Part shown: positions 44,138 to 52,810 of the stretch, in pieces
Position numbering within the stretch: the stretch's first letter is position 1
How the letters are laid out: the number at the start of each line of letters is the position of its first letter
Source of the DNA: Kordiimonadaceae bacterium
Lineage (GTDB): Bacteria > Pseudomonadota > Alphaproteobacteria > Sphingomonadales > Emcibacteraceae
Assembly: GCA_024236295.1 (NCBI GenBank)
Contig: JACKKT010000005.1
Location: forward strand, 1 to 64,000
Reading direction: 5' to 3'
DNA length: 64,000 nt
The notes under the pieces: generated by a model
Told to the model about the DNA's origin: nothing
Databases searched by the model: none
The model's input: the letters and a program-made list of their open reading frames with translations, nothing else
Position numbers and translations under genes: made by a program

Positions 44138-44488
44138 TTAGTGATAGATATCGATATCGACAATCACACCGCCACGTTTTTTGGCCTCTAAATCAAGTAT
44201 ATTATGGTAAAACTCTATCTGTTCCTCTACGTCTTTACCCTTGATCAATTTGCCGCGCAATTCTTTGGCCTTATCAAGTGTCCTGATAACAACTTTGTTT
44301 CGTTCATATTGATTACTTGACCATTCGATATTGCGGTTTCGTAAACAAGTGCCGAAAATTAACCACATAAAACCAAGCTTGCCATCAAGCATATTTTCGG
44401 GCTCCAATGCCTCACATTTGCGATTGCGAATATCCCGTGCCATATATTCCAGAAATTGCCCACTTGGAAAACGATTGATCTTGATCAT
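44138..44488 (-). CDS. Conserved-looking small cytoplasmic protein
   Basis: A 116-residue basic protein with no signal peptide or TM helix, starting behind a GGGATAAG site. It contains FMWLIFGTCLRNRNIEWSSN and a helical C-terminus. I recognise no family with confidence. It stands alone; a 244-nt AT-rich gap with no visible gene (44489-44732) lies upstream. Confidence 0.65.
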   Translation of the reverse strand: MIKINRFPSGQFLEYMARDIRNRKCEALEPENMLDGKLGFMWLIFGTCLRNRNIEWSSNQYERNKVVIRTLDKAKELRGKLIKGKDVEEQIEFYHNILDLEAKKRGGVIVDIDIYH

Positions 44489-44732
44489 GCTTATCCCTTT
44501 ACTTACCCATAAATACTACAATTCACACATTAGCATAGGTATTATCCCTTATTTTCCGCCAAAAATGCAAGTAGTTTAGAAAAAGTTAATTTTTGTTAAA
44601 ATTTTAACTATATTTATTAATAAATGGATTAAGCTTTCTGGGATTTTGATTTTTTTTAAGGAAAATACACTTGAAATAAACAATGAACTATTTCAACTTG
44701 ATCATTAACGACTCTGAAATATAATATAAAAA

Positions 44733-45770
44733 TTATTTAATCGTTGGATCGGAAATCATATCATAAAATGATTTTAGTCTATCCTTTAAATCGTCGATTT
44801 TATAACTCTCCAATACAAATTGCAGAGCATTTTCTCTCAATCTTTCTTTTTGCTCATCATTTTTCAAAATGCTGATCAGATTTTCCGCCGCGCTGACACA
44901 GTCCCCATCCTCAGAAACAAGGGCAGTTTTCTCATTAATCATGAACTGACGCCCACCCCGCCCTGCGAAACCAACAACCACAGCACCACTGAACATAGCT
45001 TCCAATGGTGGCAGGGGAAGTCCTTCCGGATAGCCACTGGCCAGCATAATATCAGCGCGGCGAAATGCATCGGCAATGCCCGCTTCATCAAGACCGTCAG
45101 CATATTTAAAACGCACATACGGAATTTCGCGTTCAACAATTTTTCTGATCATGTCTATATCCTGCGGGTTTTTCCGCGGCAGACATAGAACGGTATTTTT
45201 TTCGCGTAACGCGGGATCCGGAAAAAAGACACTATCATCAATACCGTTGGAAATGGTTATGCAGTCTTCACCATTAACCGCCTTTATAGTGCGTGTAATA
45301 TAATCGCCGCAGGAAATTACATAGTCATAACCAAGATCGCGATATGATTTTTCCCGGTCCTGTTCATTGAGCGTCATTTTTAAAAACACCCAGCTCTGGG
45401 CAAACATGATTTTTATGGCATTTTTGAATTTGAGCGCATCATAAGGGAAAAATTCAGATGCAACGACCACATCATTTTCCTTTAAATCACAGCCAAAATC
45501 CCGGATATTGAGGGCCGTTATATCCGGATAATAAATATTACCATCAAATGATCCCAATGCCAAAACATCCGCATTATAACCCAGCTCGCGCAATAATTTG
45601 ACATGCTGGTAGAAAACCTTGACTCCGCCGACGGCTTTTTTTCTGTCCTTGAAACAGGCCTTGATATAGTCAATCCCGTTACCCTGCCTTAATGCACGTA
45701 AAAACTGGCGAAGTGAAAATTTCTGTCTGAAAATATCAGGGATCAGATAATAGATGGTGCCGATTTTCAT
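44733..45770 (-). CDS. Glycosyltransferase family 4-like (GT-B)
   Basis: A 345-residue GT-B-fold protein. The C-terminal half contains the donor-binding pattern SGYPEGLPLPPLEAMFSGAV followed by VVGFAGRGGRQFM, where the two Glu residues of the E-x7-E motif (EGLPLPPLE) contact the nucleotide sugar. The N-terminal half has a YYLIPDIFRQ opening and SNGIDDSVFFP before the second domain. It should transfer a sugar to a lipid or polysaccharide acceptor; no other glycan genes are adjacent. Confidence 0.9.
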   Translation of the reverse strand: MKIGTIYYLIPDIFRQKFSLRQFLRALRQGNGIDYIKACFKDRKKAVGGVKVFYQHVKLLRELGYNADVLALGSFDGNIYYPDITALNIRDFGCDLKENDVVVASEFFPYDALKFKNAIKIMFAQSWVFLKMTLNEQDREKSYRDLGYDYVISCGDYITRTIKAVNGEDCITISNGIDDSVFFPDPALREKNTVLCLPRKNPQDIDMIRKIVEREIPYVRFKYADGLDEAGIADAFRRADIMLASGYPEGLPLPPLEAMFSGAVVVGFAGRGGRQFMINEKTALVSEDGDCVSAAENLISILKNDEQKERLRENALQFVLESYKIDDLKDRLKSFYDMISDPTIK

Positions 45771-45877
45771 ATACTGCTTTCATATTTTAGGGTGCTTAAT
45801 CCAGTCGCAATTGACAGAACCACAAATATTATGGTCTTATATACACCATATCGGGGAGATATTAAGGGAGAAAATCA

Positions 45878-46678
45878 ATGGACAGACGTAAATTTCTTGC
45901 TTTTGTTGGCGGCGCCAGTGCGCTTGCCGCAATGAATGCCAATCAGAAAGCCGACGCTCTTGAACAGGCCATGGGACAGGAACTGGAGGAAAACCAGTTA
46001 GGACGCCTTAGGAAATCGGCAATCTGCCGGGCATATGGCGCTGATAATAGCTGGGACCGAGGAACAGCCAACAATGCAAAATATCTGCATATGGGTGATG
46101 ATCCACGACTTCCGAAAATGTCGGATAAGCCAACGCTACTTGAATTTTTTGATAAAAGGATTGGCCATTCAAGCCATTTGCTGCAATCAGCCCGCCTTGC
46201 AAAGCTTAATGGACTACCTGAAAAAATTGTGCTGGCCTGCCTGCTTCATGATATCAGCGTTATAGCTTATATTGCCGGCGATCACGGCTATTACGGTGCC
46301 GCCCTTGTAGCTCCTTATGTTGATGAGGAAGTCTCCTGGGCCATCAAATATCACCAGTCTTTACGCTTTATCCCGGATGAGGATGTTGGATATCCCTATC
46401 CTGAAGCATATATACGTTATTTTGGTGAGGATTATAAGCCGGAACCTTATATATTCAAAGATGCCGAATATGCGAGAAATCATAAATGGTATATGACGGC
46501 CCGTCAGATTTGCATCAATGACGTTTACAGTTTTGATCCGAATGTAACCGTAAAGCTGGAGGATTTTCACGATATAATTGGCCGATACTGGCGTGATCCG
46601 GAAGAAGGCCTCGGCTATGATGGCAGCCCGTCCGCCCATATGTGGCGGACGATGATTTATCCAAACAACAGCTTATAA
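45878..46678 (+). CDS. Tat-exported HD-domain protein
   Basis: A 266-residue protein with a twin-arginine-like leader (DRRKFLAFVGGASALAA), then an HD-superfamily core: His97/His100 in RIGHSSH, His124-Asp125 in CLLHDIS, His136 in GDHGYYG and His159 in KYHQS. These fit metal ligands of a di-iron or mononuclear HD enzyme, as in PhnZ/myo-inositol-oxygenase-like oxygenases or phosphohydrolases. Tat export suggests it folds with its metal in the cytoplasm first. Reaction unknown. Confidence 0.82.
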   Translation: MDRRKFLAFVGGASALAAMNANQKADALEQAMGQELEENQLGRLRKSAICRAYGADNSWDRGTANNAKYLHMGDDPRLPKMSDKPTLLEFFDKRIGHSSHLLQSARLAKLNGLPEKIVLACLLHDISVIAYIAGDHGYYGAALVAPYVDEEVSWAIKYHQSLRFIPDEDVGYPYPEAYIRYFGEDYKPEPYIFKDAEYARNHKWYMTARQICINDVYSFDPNVTVKLEDFHDIIGRYWRDPEEGLGYDGSPSAHMWRTMIYPNNSL

Positions 46679-46685
46679 AAACTAG

Positions 46686-47306
46686 TTACCAACTGGTTGG
46701 TTTATGAATTGTTGTTCCCGGTATTAAATCCGGAAGCTGACTATTTCTCAGTGCACTTTCTCTAATTAATCTGACAAAGTCTGCATGTATTTTTAGTTGT
46801 TGAGAAGTTCTATTATCTGAAGGTGTCACTAAGCCTAATTTAATATGGGGATGATGGGTTTTGATTAATTTCATGGCTTCCGCCATATCGCTATCATTAC
46901 TTACAATAACAGCACAGTCATATTTATTTTGCCATGAATCATTCAGGACATGAACAGCTAGATTTACATCTGAACCTTTTTCTTCAGTTTTAATTACTTC
47001 CAGTGTGTTAGGAGGTGGATTGGCATTTGCCATTCTAACTTTGTGGCTCATGAAATGACCAAAATGTATTTCAATGTCGGGAATAAATTCTTTAAGTGCT
47101 CTAATATATACATCTTGCCTTTGTGGCGCTGATCTATCTGCTGGAGTAGCTTTAATCCTTGCTGTAAAATATTTTACTTTTTCTATTGTAAAATTTCTGC
47201 CAAGAACAATTGAGAATAATTTATTTAAGTCCAACCATTTGTATGGACCATTCTTTAAACATCCATAATAAAGATTGAAGCCATCTATATAAATACCTGT
47301 TCGCAT
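46686..47306 (-). CDS. NYN-domain (PIN-like) putative ribonuclease
   Basis: A ~206-residue protein. The ATG at 47306 is preferred because NYN proteins begin M-R-x-G-x-Y-I-D-G-F-N right at the start and GGGGGAAG precedes it. Acidic metal-site residues are in YIDGFNLYYG, GSDVNLAVHV and VSNDSDMAEAM, the standard NYN/LabA pattern. The family is assigned to RNA cleavage or RNA processing by fold. Two perfect palindromes lie upstream at 47351-47389. Confidence 0.9.
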   Translation of the reverse strand: MRTGIYIDGFNLYYGCLKNGPYKWLDLNKLFSIVLGRNFTIEKVKYFTARIKATPADRSAPQRQDVYIRALKEFIPDIEIHFGHFMSHKVRMANANPPPNTLEVIKTEEKGSDVNLAVHVLNDSWQNKYDCAVIVSNDSDMAEAMKLIKTHHPHIKLGLVTPSDNRTSQQLKIHADFVRLIRESALRNSQLPDLIPGTTIHKPTSW

Positions 47307-47350
47307 TCTTCCCCCACAAACTGCTTCCATTATATCTCTATAAATAGCAA

Positions 47351-47389
47351 AGGCTCCCTAGGGAGCCTCGCGATCTACGGACTAGTCCG
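47351..47389. repeat. Two adjacent perfect palindromes
   Basis: AGGCTCCCTAGGGAGCCT (47351-47368) and CGGACTAGTCCG (47378-47389) are each fully self-complementary. They lie between the HutD-family stop and the NYN start on the minus strand. The first could be a weak terminator (TTTGCTATTT follows on the minus strand); the second has no T-tract. Confidence 0.6.
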
Positions 47390-47449
47390 ACAGATGTAAT
47401 TAAAAGTACTATACATATTTTCTAATAAAAGTCAAATGAATTGAAAATC

Positions 47450-48094
47450 CTAAGTTCTATTCTTTATTATCTGAATTAAGCCATTCTGATTGATAAGATC
47501 AATTGAAACAAAGGCAATAGAGGATGTCCCTTTTCCTACTTCCACCGGCATGATGGTGGCAAGACCTTTTTCATTTTCGATTTTCAAACTGTCCCCGCCG
47601 GACAAAACCTTTAAAGAACCATCAAGATCAAAAACCACCGGGCTACTGCCGTCCAGCAGATGAATAAAATGAAAATCTGCATTTAGGGAAAGCTTTTCCG
47701 GTGTCGTTAAACAAAAGCCTCTTAAATCCGCCTTGGCAAAACGGCGATCGACCATCACATTGAAATCCCTGATTTGGCCATCCGCCAATTTGACGGATAC
47801 TTCTATATCTCCGGGAAAACTTAAAACTTGTAAATCTTCAAAAAGCATCCCCATACCCTGTTCCCCACCATGAAGGGTAAGACCACCCCCTTCTATCAGC
47901 ATTAGATGTCGATCAATGTTTGGGAATAAGGAAAATGGCCCGTCCTCTGTCACCGCTGCAATACTGATGCGCCATATAAAGGGGCTGTCTTTGCGTTTGG
48001 GCTTATGCGGAAAAAGGGCTAATTGGCGTGTCATGCCAAGACCGTTTTTCCATGGCATCAATAAATAATTCTGCTTTTTAAAATATTGGATCAT
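47450..48094 (-). CDS. hutD: HutD family cupin protein
   Basis: A 214-residue protein with HutD landmarks: PWKNGLGMTRQLALFP at the N-terminus, WRISIAAVTEDGPFSLFPNIDR and a G-G-G-L-T-L stretch near 70, plus DFNVMVDRRF in the second half. HutD is a bicupin-like protein linked to histidine utilisation in pseudomonads, where it is thought to limit pathway flux. No other hut genes are nearby, so the role here is open. Confidence 0.92.
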   Translation of the reverse strand: MIQYFKKQNYLLMPWKNGLGMTRQLALFPHKPKRKDSPFIWRISIAAVTEDGPFSLFPNIDRHLMLIEGGGLTLHGGEQGMGMLFEDLQVLSFPGDIEVSVKLADGQIRDFNVMVDRRFAKADLRGFCLTTPEKLSLNADFHFIHLLDGSSPVVFDLDGSLKVLSGGDSLKIENEKGLATIMPVEVGKGTSSIAFVSIDLINQNGLIQIIKNRT

Positions 48095-48109
48095 GATTTT
48101 TAAAATTTA

Positions 48110-48649
48110 TTACTTTGATATTCTGAAGGAATAAAGTTCATAAAGTTCATTCTCGTCTGCCCCATTTCTTAAGATGGCCATTTTTGTTTTAATATGAATT
48201 CTAAATCGATCGGAAAGTTCTTCAATTTCGACGACAGTATTTCTTGCACTTGTTCGGTAATATTCTGCACTTTTCTTATCTGCTTTAACGCCTAATCCTT
48301 CAAAATAAAATTTTGCAAGCATATAGGCGGCTGCCTCATCCCCTTTTTCAAGTGTCTTGCTGCTTGTAACGCTGATATTTTTACCGGACATTAATCCATT
48401 CGGGTCTATATCCTGTTTATTATATGATACATCATCCTTAGAGGCCTTAATTAACCATTTTCTGGCTTCATCAACATCACCAATGACGTAAAGTTCCATT
48501 GCGTAGCGAAACTGATAAATTTTAGACCCGTTTTCCGCCCGGCAGAGACGGTAATTCATACTTCCGCGCTCAAAAACACCACAGCTCTGCTTTACTGTTG
48601 CGCAACCACGTAATAAAACTGAAAATAAAATAACCCAATTTTTCAACAT
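48110..48649 (-). CDS. Sel1-like lipoprotein
   Basis: A 179-residue protein. The ATG at 48649 starts a lipoprotein-type leader (VILFSVLLRGC, acylation likely at Cys15). The mature part has a degenerate Sel1 unit (AYMLAKFYFEGLGVKADKKSAEYY) in the C-terminal half and an upstream helix pair around DVDEARKWLIKASKDD. The polarity of its C-terminal tail (NELYELYSFRISK) is unlike that of the other Sel1 genes. It lies 15 nt upstream of hutD and may be cotranscribed. Confidence 0.72.
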   Translation of the reverse strand: MLKNWVILFSVLLRGCATVKQSCGVFERGSMNYRLCRAENGSKIYQFRYAMELYVIGDVDEARKWLIKASKDDVSYNKQDIDPNGLMSGKNISVTSSKTLEKGDEAAAYMLAKFYFEGLGVKADKKSAEYYRTSARNTVVEIEELSDRFRIHIKTKMAILRNGADENELYELYSFRISK

Positions 48650-48752
48650 AATTCCCCCAGCTCCCATATTGTTTATGTTGATAATATAGGTTTTAATATC
48701 TCATACTTATCACAAAAGACATAAATCAATCACAAATATGTGAAACCAATTT

Positions 48753-49412
48753 TCAGTAATTCCAGAACTGAAGTCCCTGTTCAATCCGTGCCTTTAGGCG
48801 CTCACTATTGAGTTCCTGTTTATATTCACCGCTGAGCAGGTCACGCAGCACCGTAAAAGCCTCATTATAGCCCATTTTTTCCATATAGCCTTTTTTACGG
48901 CGATAACGTTCGGCCAGATAATTTTCCTTGGCAATGATTTCCTCAATTTTTTCGCGGTCCCCTGCTTCATAGGCGGCCTGTGCCTGGTCGCAAAGTTCCT
49001 TGACACCAATCATTTGCCTCAGGTCCTGTATCAGCTCAAGAACTTCATCAACTGAGGCAGGCATTCCATGCATAAGGCTGCCATCCTCGTGGCGAAGCGG
49101 TCTGTGTCTTTGAATAAAACTTACCGACTGAGAACAATCTATTTCCGGAAAAACATCAGCGGCAACTTTTCGGACAATTGCCTCTGAAAGAAAAAGATCA
49201 CCTAAATAAATATCGCCGCCGGTTGCCTGCCAATATTCAATGACCATGTTGTGAATACGGATATATTCATCCATATCAAAATAACCCTTTTCCCCAACAC
49301 GGTTAAATGCCGGATGAAGTCTGTCATCTGTCCATAGTAGCTGGCATAGTGCAAAGATTTGCTGGTTACTCGCTTTATCCCTGTTTGTCCCCCGATAATG
49401 TATACTTATCAC
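48753..49412 (-). CDS. Cytoplasmic helical protein, unknown function
   Basis: A 219-residue protein starting at a GTG (49412) behind GGAGG. No signal peptide or TM helix. The N-terminal half (QQIFALCQLLWTDDRLHPAF, FDMDEYIRIHNMVIEYWQAT) and a basic helical C-terminus (AKENYLAERYRRKKGYMEKM) suggest an all-alpha protein. No family is recognised. It stands alone between a lipoprotein gene and homoserine dehydrogenase. Confidence 0.72.
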   Translation of the reverse strand: MISIHYRGTNRDKASNQQIFALCQLLWTDDRLHPAFNRVGEKGYFDMDEYIRIHNMVIEYWQATGGDIYLGDLFLSEAIVRKVAADVFPEIDCSQSVSFIQRHRPLRHEDGSLMHGMPASVDEVLELIQDLRQMIGVKELCDQAQAAYEAGDREKIEEIIAKENYLAERYRRKKGYMEKMGYNEAFTVLRDLLSGEYKQELNSERLKARIEQGLQFWNY

Positions 49413-49488
49413 TTAACAACCTCCATATCGTTATGGACAATTTGATACACTAAATTCCTAAATGTAAAGTAAATTATCGGGGAAACTT

Positions 49489-50502
49489 TTATCGATTCCG
49501 AAAAATATTAACCGCATCCCTCATCATGGATGCCGCTGTCGGGATCGGCTCTTTTTCATAAAGCTTATGATACATGATTCCGTAAATATCAGAATGAATT
49601 TCAACCCCCATTTCCCAACCGTTACAGGAACCAAGAAAACTATCAATCGGCAACAAAACCGGTTTTACTGTAAAGCGTCCCTCTTCAGCATTGGCAACAA
49701 GCTTTATTGTGTTGCCCCGTTCCTTTTCTTTTATCAGCATTTCGTCGGTTATTTCCTCAATCCCCTCGACCTCAATATTATCAAGGCTGATATTTGCCCC
49801 CAGAACCGAATTGGCAATTATCAGCAATTTAAATGCCGTATCCCAGCCCCCAATATCCAGGGTTGGGTCCGCTTCTGCCGCGCCGACATTCTGGGCTTCC
49901 AAAAGCGCTTCATCAAAACTCATTCCCCTGGCAAGGGCATCAAAAATAAAATTACTGGTGCCGTTAAAAACACCGGATAATTTCCTGATATCACCGCAAA
50001 CCATATCCCGTCTGGCAATATTAAGAACCGGAAGCCCCCCACACACCGTTGCCGAATAGCCAATTCCTGCCCCGCTTTTTTTTGCAAGCCCTTCCAGTTC
50101 GGCTAGTGCCTGAACCACCGGACCCTTATTGGCCAGCACCACTGATACCCCGCGAATAAGTGCGCTGCGACAGATATCAAGTGCTTCTCCACCGGTTTTC
50201 AAATCAACAGGTGTTGCTTCAAATATCAGATCAAGGGGAAGTTCATTTAAAATATGTTGCTGCCGTGTGCCCTGATATCCTTTAAGGCCGCTCACCCGGC
50301 CGCCGTTACGTTTATGGTCAAGCACCGCCGCCATATCAAAACCGTCTTCATTAACGGCTATTCCACTGCTATCTGAAATGGCAATGATTTTAAATTCAAG
50401 ACCATACTGCGCGCCCAGAGACGCTCTCTTTTCTTCAAGTATTGAGATCAGGTTTTTATGGACATTGCCAAGGCCAAGCATGGCCGTTTTTACATGTTTC
50501 AT
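49489..50502 (-). CDS. hom: Homoserine dehydrogenase
   Basis: A 337-residue NAD(P)-dependent homoserine dehydrogenase. The Rossmann loop is MLGLGNVHKNL, the substrate/catalytic segment is QNVGAAEADPTLDIGGWDTAFKL, and GVFNGTSNFIFDAL is the conserved loop before it. It interconverts aspartate semialdehyde and homoserine on the way to threonine and methionine. There is no C-terminal ACT domain, so feedback by threonine is not expected through this polypeptide. It lies 9 nt downstream of two RhtB-type exporter genes. Confidence 0.94.
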   Translation of the reverse strand: MKHVKTAMLGLGNVHKNLISILEEKRASLGAQYGLEFKIIAISDSSGIAVNEDGFDMAAVLDHKRNGGRVSGLKGYQGTRQQHILNELPLDLIFEATPVDLKTGGEALDICRSALIRGVSVVLANKGPVVQALAELEGLAKKSGAGIGYSATVCGGLPVLNIARRDMVCGDIRKLSGVFNGTSNFIFDALARGMSFDEALLEAQNVGAAEADPTLDIGGWDTAFKLLIIANSVLGANISLDNIEVEGIEEITDEMLIKEKERGNTIKLVANAEEGRFTVKPVLLPIDSFLGSCNGWEMGVEIHSDIYGIMYHKLYEKEPIPTAASMMRDAVNIFRNR

Positions 50503-50511
50503 AGCTGTTTT

Positions 50512-51117
50512 TTAAATGCCGTTCTTATCCATCACTGCCAGATAGAGAGCAACTATAATTAATGATCCACCCATTACATAATTAAAAATACGCAAATTGC
50601 GCCTGATTTTTAAAAAATGACTAATCTTTGCCCCGGCTAACCCCCATGAAAGCACACATAAATACCCGACCACTGTATATACGCTCATATAAAGTGCAAG
50701 TCGTGATCCCCCGATCGCAAGGTTAAAGGCACTGACCCCGGCAAGGCAGGCAATCCAGGACTTCGGGTTCAGCCATTGCAGCACGGCACCAAAAACAAAT
50801 CCTGGCTTTTCTTTCTTTTCCCCGTGCAGATCAGCAGATGAAAGCGCAATCTTAATCCCCATATAGGCGATTAAAGCTGCCCCCACATAACCGAGGATAC
50901 GCATAATCATTTCATTCTCGGTCAGCATCACCCCAAAACCCAGTGCAACACTAATCACCATTGCCGAAAAACCAAATGCGGCACCTGTGGCAAAGGCAAC
51001 TGTGCTTTTAAAGCCGTGATTAACCCCGGTTGTCATCATCAGAATATTGGTCGGCCCCGGTGTGATCGACATGGTAAAAGCATATATCATTGTGGCAAAT
51101 GCAAAGGCGCTCATCAT
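50512..51117 (-). CDS. LysE/RhtB family amino acid exporter
   Basis: A 201-residue protein with six hydrophobic segments and the family signature SITPGPTNILMMTTGVNHGFK near the N-terminus; QWLNPKSWIAC in the middle is also typical. It should export amino acids such as homoserine, threonine or lysine across the inner membrane. Its ATG shares one base with the previous exporter's stop (TAATG), and homoserine dehydrogenase follows 9 nt later, which favours homoserine or threonine as substrate. Confidence 0.92.
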   Translation of the reverse strand: MMSAFAFATMIYAFTMSITPGPTNILMMTTGVNHGFKSTVAFATGAAFGFSAMVISVALGFGVMLTENEMIMRILGYVGAALIAYMGIKIALSSADLHGEKKEKPGFVFGAVLQWLNPKSWIACLAGVSAFNLAIGGSRLALYMSVYTVVGYLCVLSWGLAGAKISHFLKIRRNLRIFNYVMGGSLIIVALYLAVMDKNGI

Positions 51118-51707
51118 TATTTATCCATCAAAAGCACATAGAGCGCCACGCCCAAAAGGGATGCTCCCATGGCATAATTGAAAAATTTATGGTTTCGTTC
51201 ATTTTCAAGAAAACGTGTTATTTTTGATCCCGCATAGGCCCACATTGATACGCTGAAGAGCACAACACAAGTCGAAATTGCGATATAATATATTATCCCC
51301 AGATTATTACCCGCCAGATTAAAGGCACCAATGCCGCCAATACACGCGGTCCAGGCTTTCGGATTGATCCATTGAAACAGGACCCCATGCATAAATCCGG
51401 CTTCACGATCGCTTTTTGGGGTTATATGGGTTGGGGCTGTGGCAATTTTATAAGCCATGTAGGCCATAAATAGAACGCCGCCATATCCTAAAATTTGCAT
51501 AAAACCTTCATTGCCCGCAACAACTGATCCGATGCCAAACCCGATAATTGCCAGTAGCAGATTAAACCCTATCACCACACCGAGTGTAAAGGGAACGGCT
51601 TTTTTAAAGCCGTAATTAACACCGGTTGAAAGCGCAATAATATTATTCGGCCCCGGCGTAATTGCCATTGAAAAAGCATATATAAACATTGCGATCAAGG
51701 CTGTCAT
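51117..51707 (-). CDS. LysE/RhtB family amino acid exporter
   Basis: A 196-residue paralogue of the downstream gene, with AITPGPNNIIALSTGVNYGFK at the N-terminus and QWINPKAWTACIGG in the middle. The two align over their length and may work as a pair or on different substrates. It is the first gene of the exporter-exporter-homoserine dehydrogenase operon, divergent from a LysR gene across a 144-bp regulatory gap. Confidence 0.92.
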   Translation of the reverse strand: MTALIAMFIYAFSMAITPGPNNIIALSTGVNYGFKKAVPFTLGVVIGFNLLLAIIGFGIGSVVAGNEGFMQILGYGGVLFMAYMAYKIATAPTHITPKSDREAGFMHGVLFQWINPKAWTACIGGIGAFNLAGNNLGIIYYIAISTCVVLFSVSMWAYAGSKITRFLENERNHKFFNYAMGASLLGVALYVLLMDK

Positions 51708-51733
51708 GTTTGTTCCCCTCTTCGACAGGCGTT

Positions 51734-51750
51734 CATTGACTTAATCAATG
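51734..51750. promoter_or_regulatory. LysR-type operator candidate
   Basis: CATTGACTTAATCAATG has perfect 6-bp arms around 5 nt and contains a T-N11-A core. It lies between the divergent exporter operon and the LysR gene, the classic site for a LysR-type activator. Confidence 0.55.
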
Positions 51751-51851
51751 ATTTTTCTGACCTTACCATTCTGAATATAATCTGGATAGACAGAATAATT
51801 AAATTTCATTATTCTATAATTTTTTAGTATCTGGTTTATAAAGCAAAACAA

Positions 51852-52727
51852 ATGATTGATGATCTGAAATCAATGGCCATATTTGCCCAGACTGTTCGCC
51901 GAGGGTCTTTCCGCGCGGCAGCCAAGGCGTTGGCATTGTCCCCGTCTGTGGTCAGCTATCAGATAACAAAACTTGAAGAACGTCTTGGTACGGCACTTAT
52001 TTACCGCTCAACCCGCAAACTGTCCATGACAGCGGAAGGTGAAGCCCTATACGCCCATGCCCAGCAAATGCTTGATCAGGCGGAATTGGGGTTTCGCGCT
52101 GTCTCCGGCCGGGATCAGGCAACCGGAAAACTCACCATTACCCTTCCGCTTTCTGTAACAACCGATGTCATCACCCGTCAGATCGCCGAATTTTCAAAAT
52201 TGAACCCGGGGATTGAACTTCACTGCATCTATAGTGATGAGCGACTTGACCTTACATCGGAAGGAATTGATATTGCCTTTTCACTTGGCAAATTAACGGA
52301 CAGCAGCCTCAATGCCCGTAAAATCGCCACCAAGAAAAGAACGCTTGTCTGCTCGCCCGATTATTATGCCCGCCATCCGGAACCGAAATGCCCTGATGAT
52401 ATTCGCGACTGGAACTGGATCAGACATGATATGCTGCCGGTAACACGTATCTTTTATAAGGACGGAAAAAAATATGAAATGAACCTGATCGGTAACATCA
52501 GCGCCAATTCTGCCGAAGCCATGGTTCAGTTTGCCTTAAACGGCCTTGGCCTGACCACAGCCGCCGGCTGGCTGGTTGAGGATTATCTTAATGACGGACG
52601 GCTGATCAGGGTCCTGCCCGGCTGGGAAGTGGAGCCGCTTAATTTCTTTGCTGTCTGGCATGGCAATATTACTGAATGCAGCAACACAAGACGATTACTT
52701 AATTTTTTGCGCGATTATAGCCAGTAA
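51852..52727 (+). CDS. LysR family transcriptional regulator
   Basis: A 291-residue LTTR. The winged helix-turn-helix is at ~4-60 (IFAQTVRRGSFRAAAKALAL, SPSVVSYQITKLEERLGTAL) and the C-terminal part is the effector-binding domain of the CrgA/DmlR-like group. It is divergent from the LysE/RhtB exporter operon and very likely controls it, perhaps in response to an exported amino acid. The start codon follows weak AT-rich sequence with no clear ribosome binding site. Confidence 0.93.
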   Translation: MIDDLKSMAIFAQTVRRGSFRAAAKALALSPSVVSYQITKLEERLGTALIYRSTRKLSMTAEGEALYAHAQQMLDQAELGFRAVSGRDQATGKLTITLPLSVTTDVITRQIAEFSKLNPGIELHCIYSDERLDLTSEGIDIAFSLGKLTDSSLNARKIATKKRTLVCSPDYYARHPEPKCPDDIRDWNWIRHDMLPVTRIFYKDGKKYEMNLIGNISANSAEAMVQFALNGLGLTTAAGWLVEDYLNDGRLIRVLPGWEVEPLNFFAVWHGNITECSNTRRLLNFLRDYSQ

Positions 52728-52810
52728 TATGGAAATTGCAGGAACTTGCAACCGATGGAAACTTATAATATCCTCTAACAGTTAAGAGTATTATTGTTGA
52801 GTATTTAATC

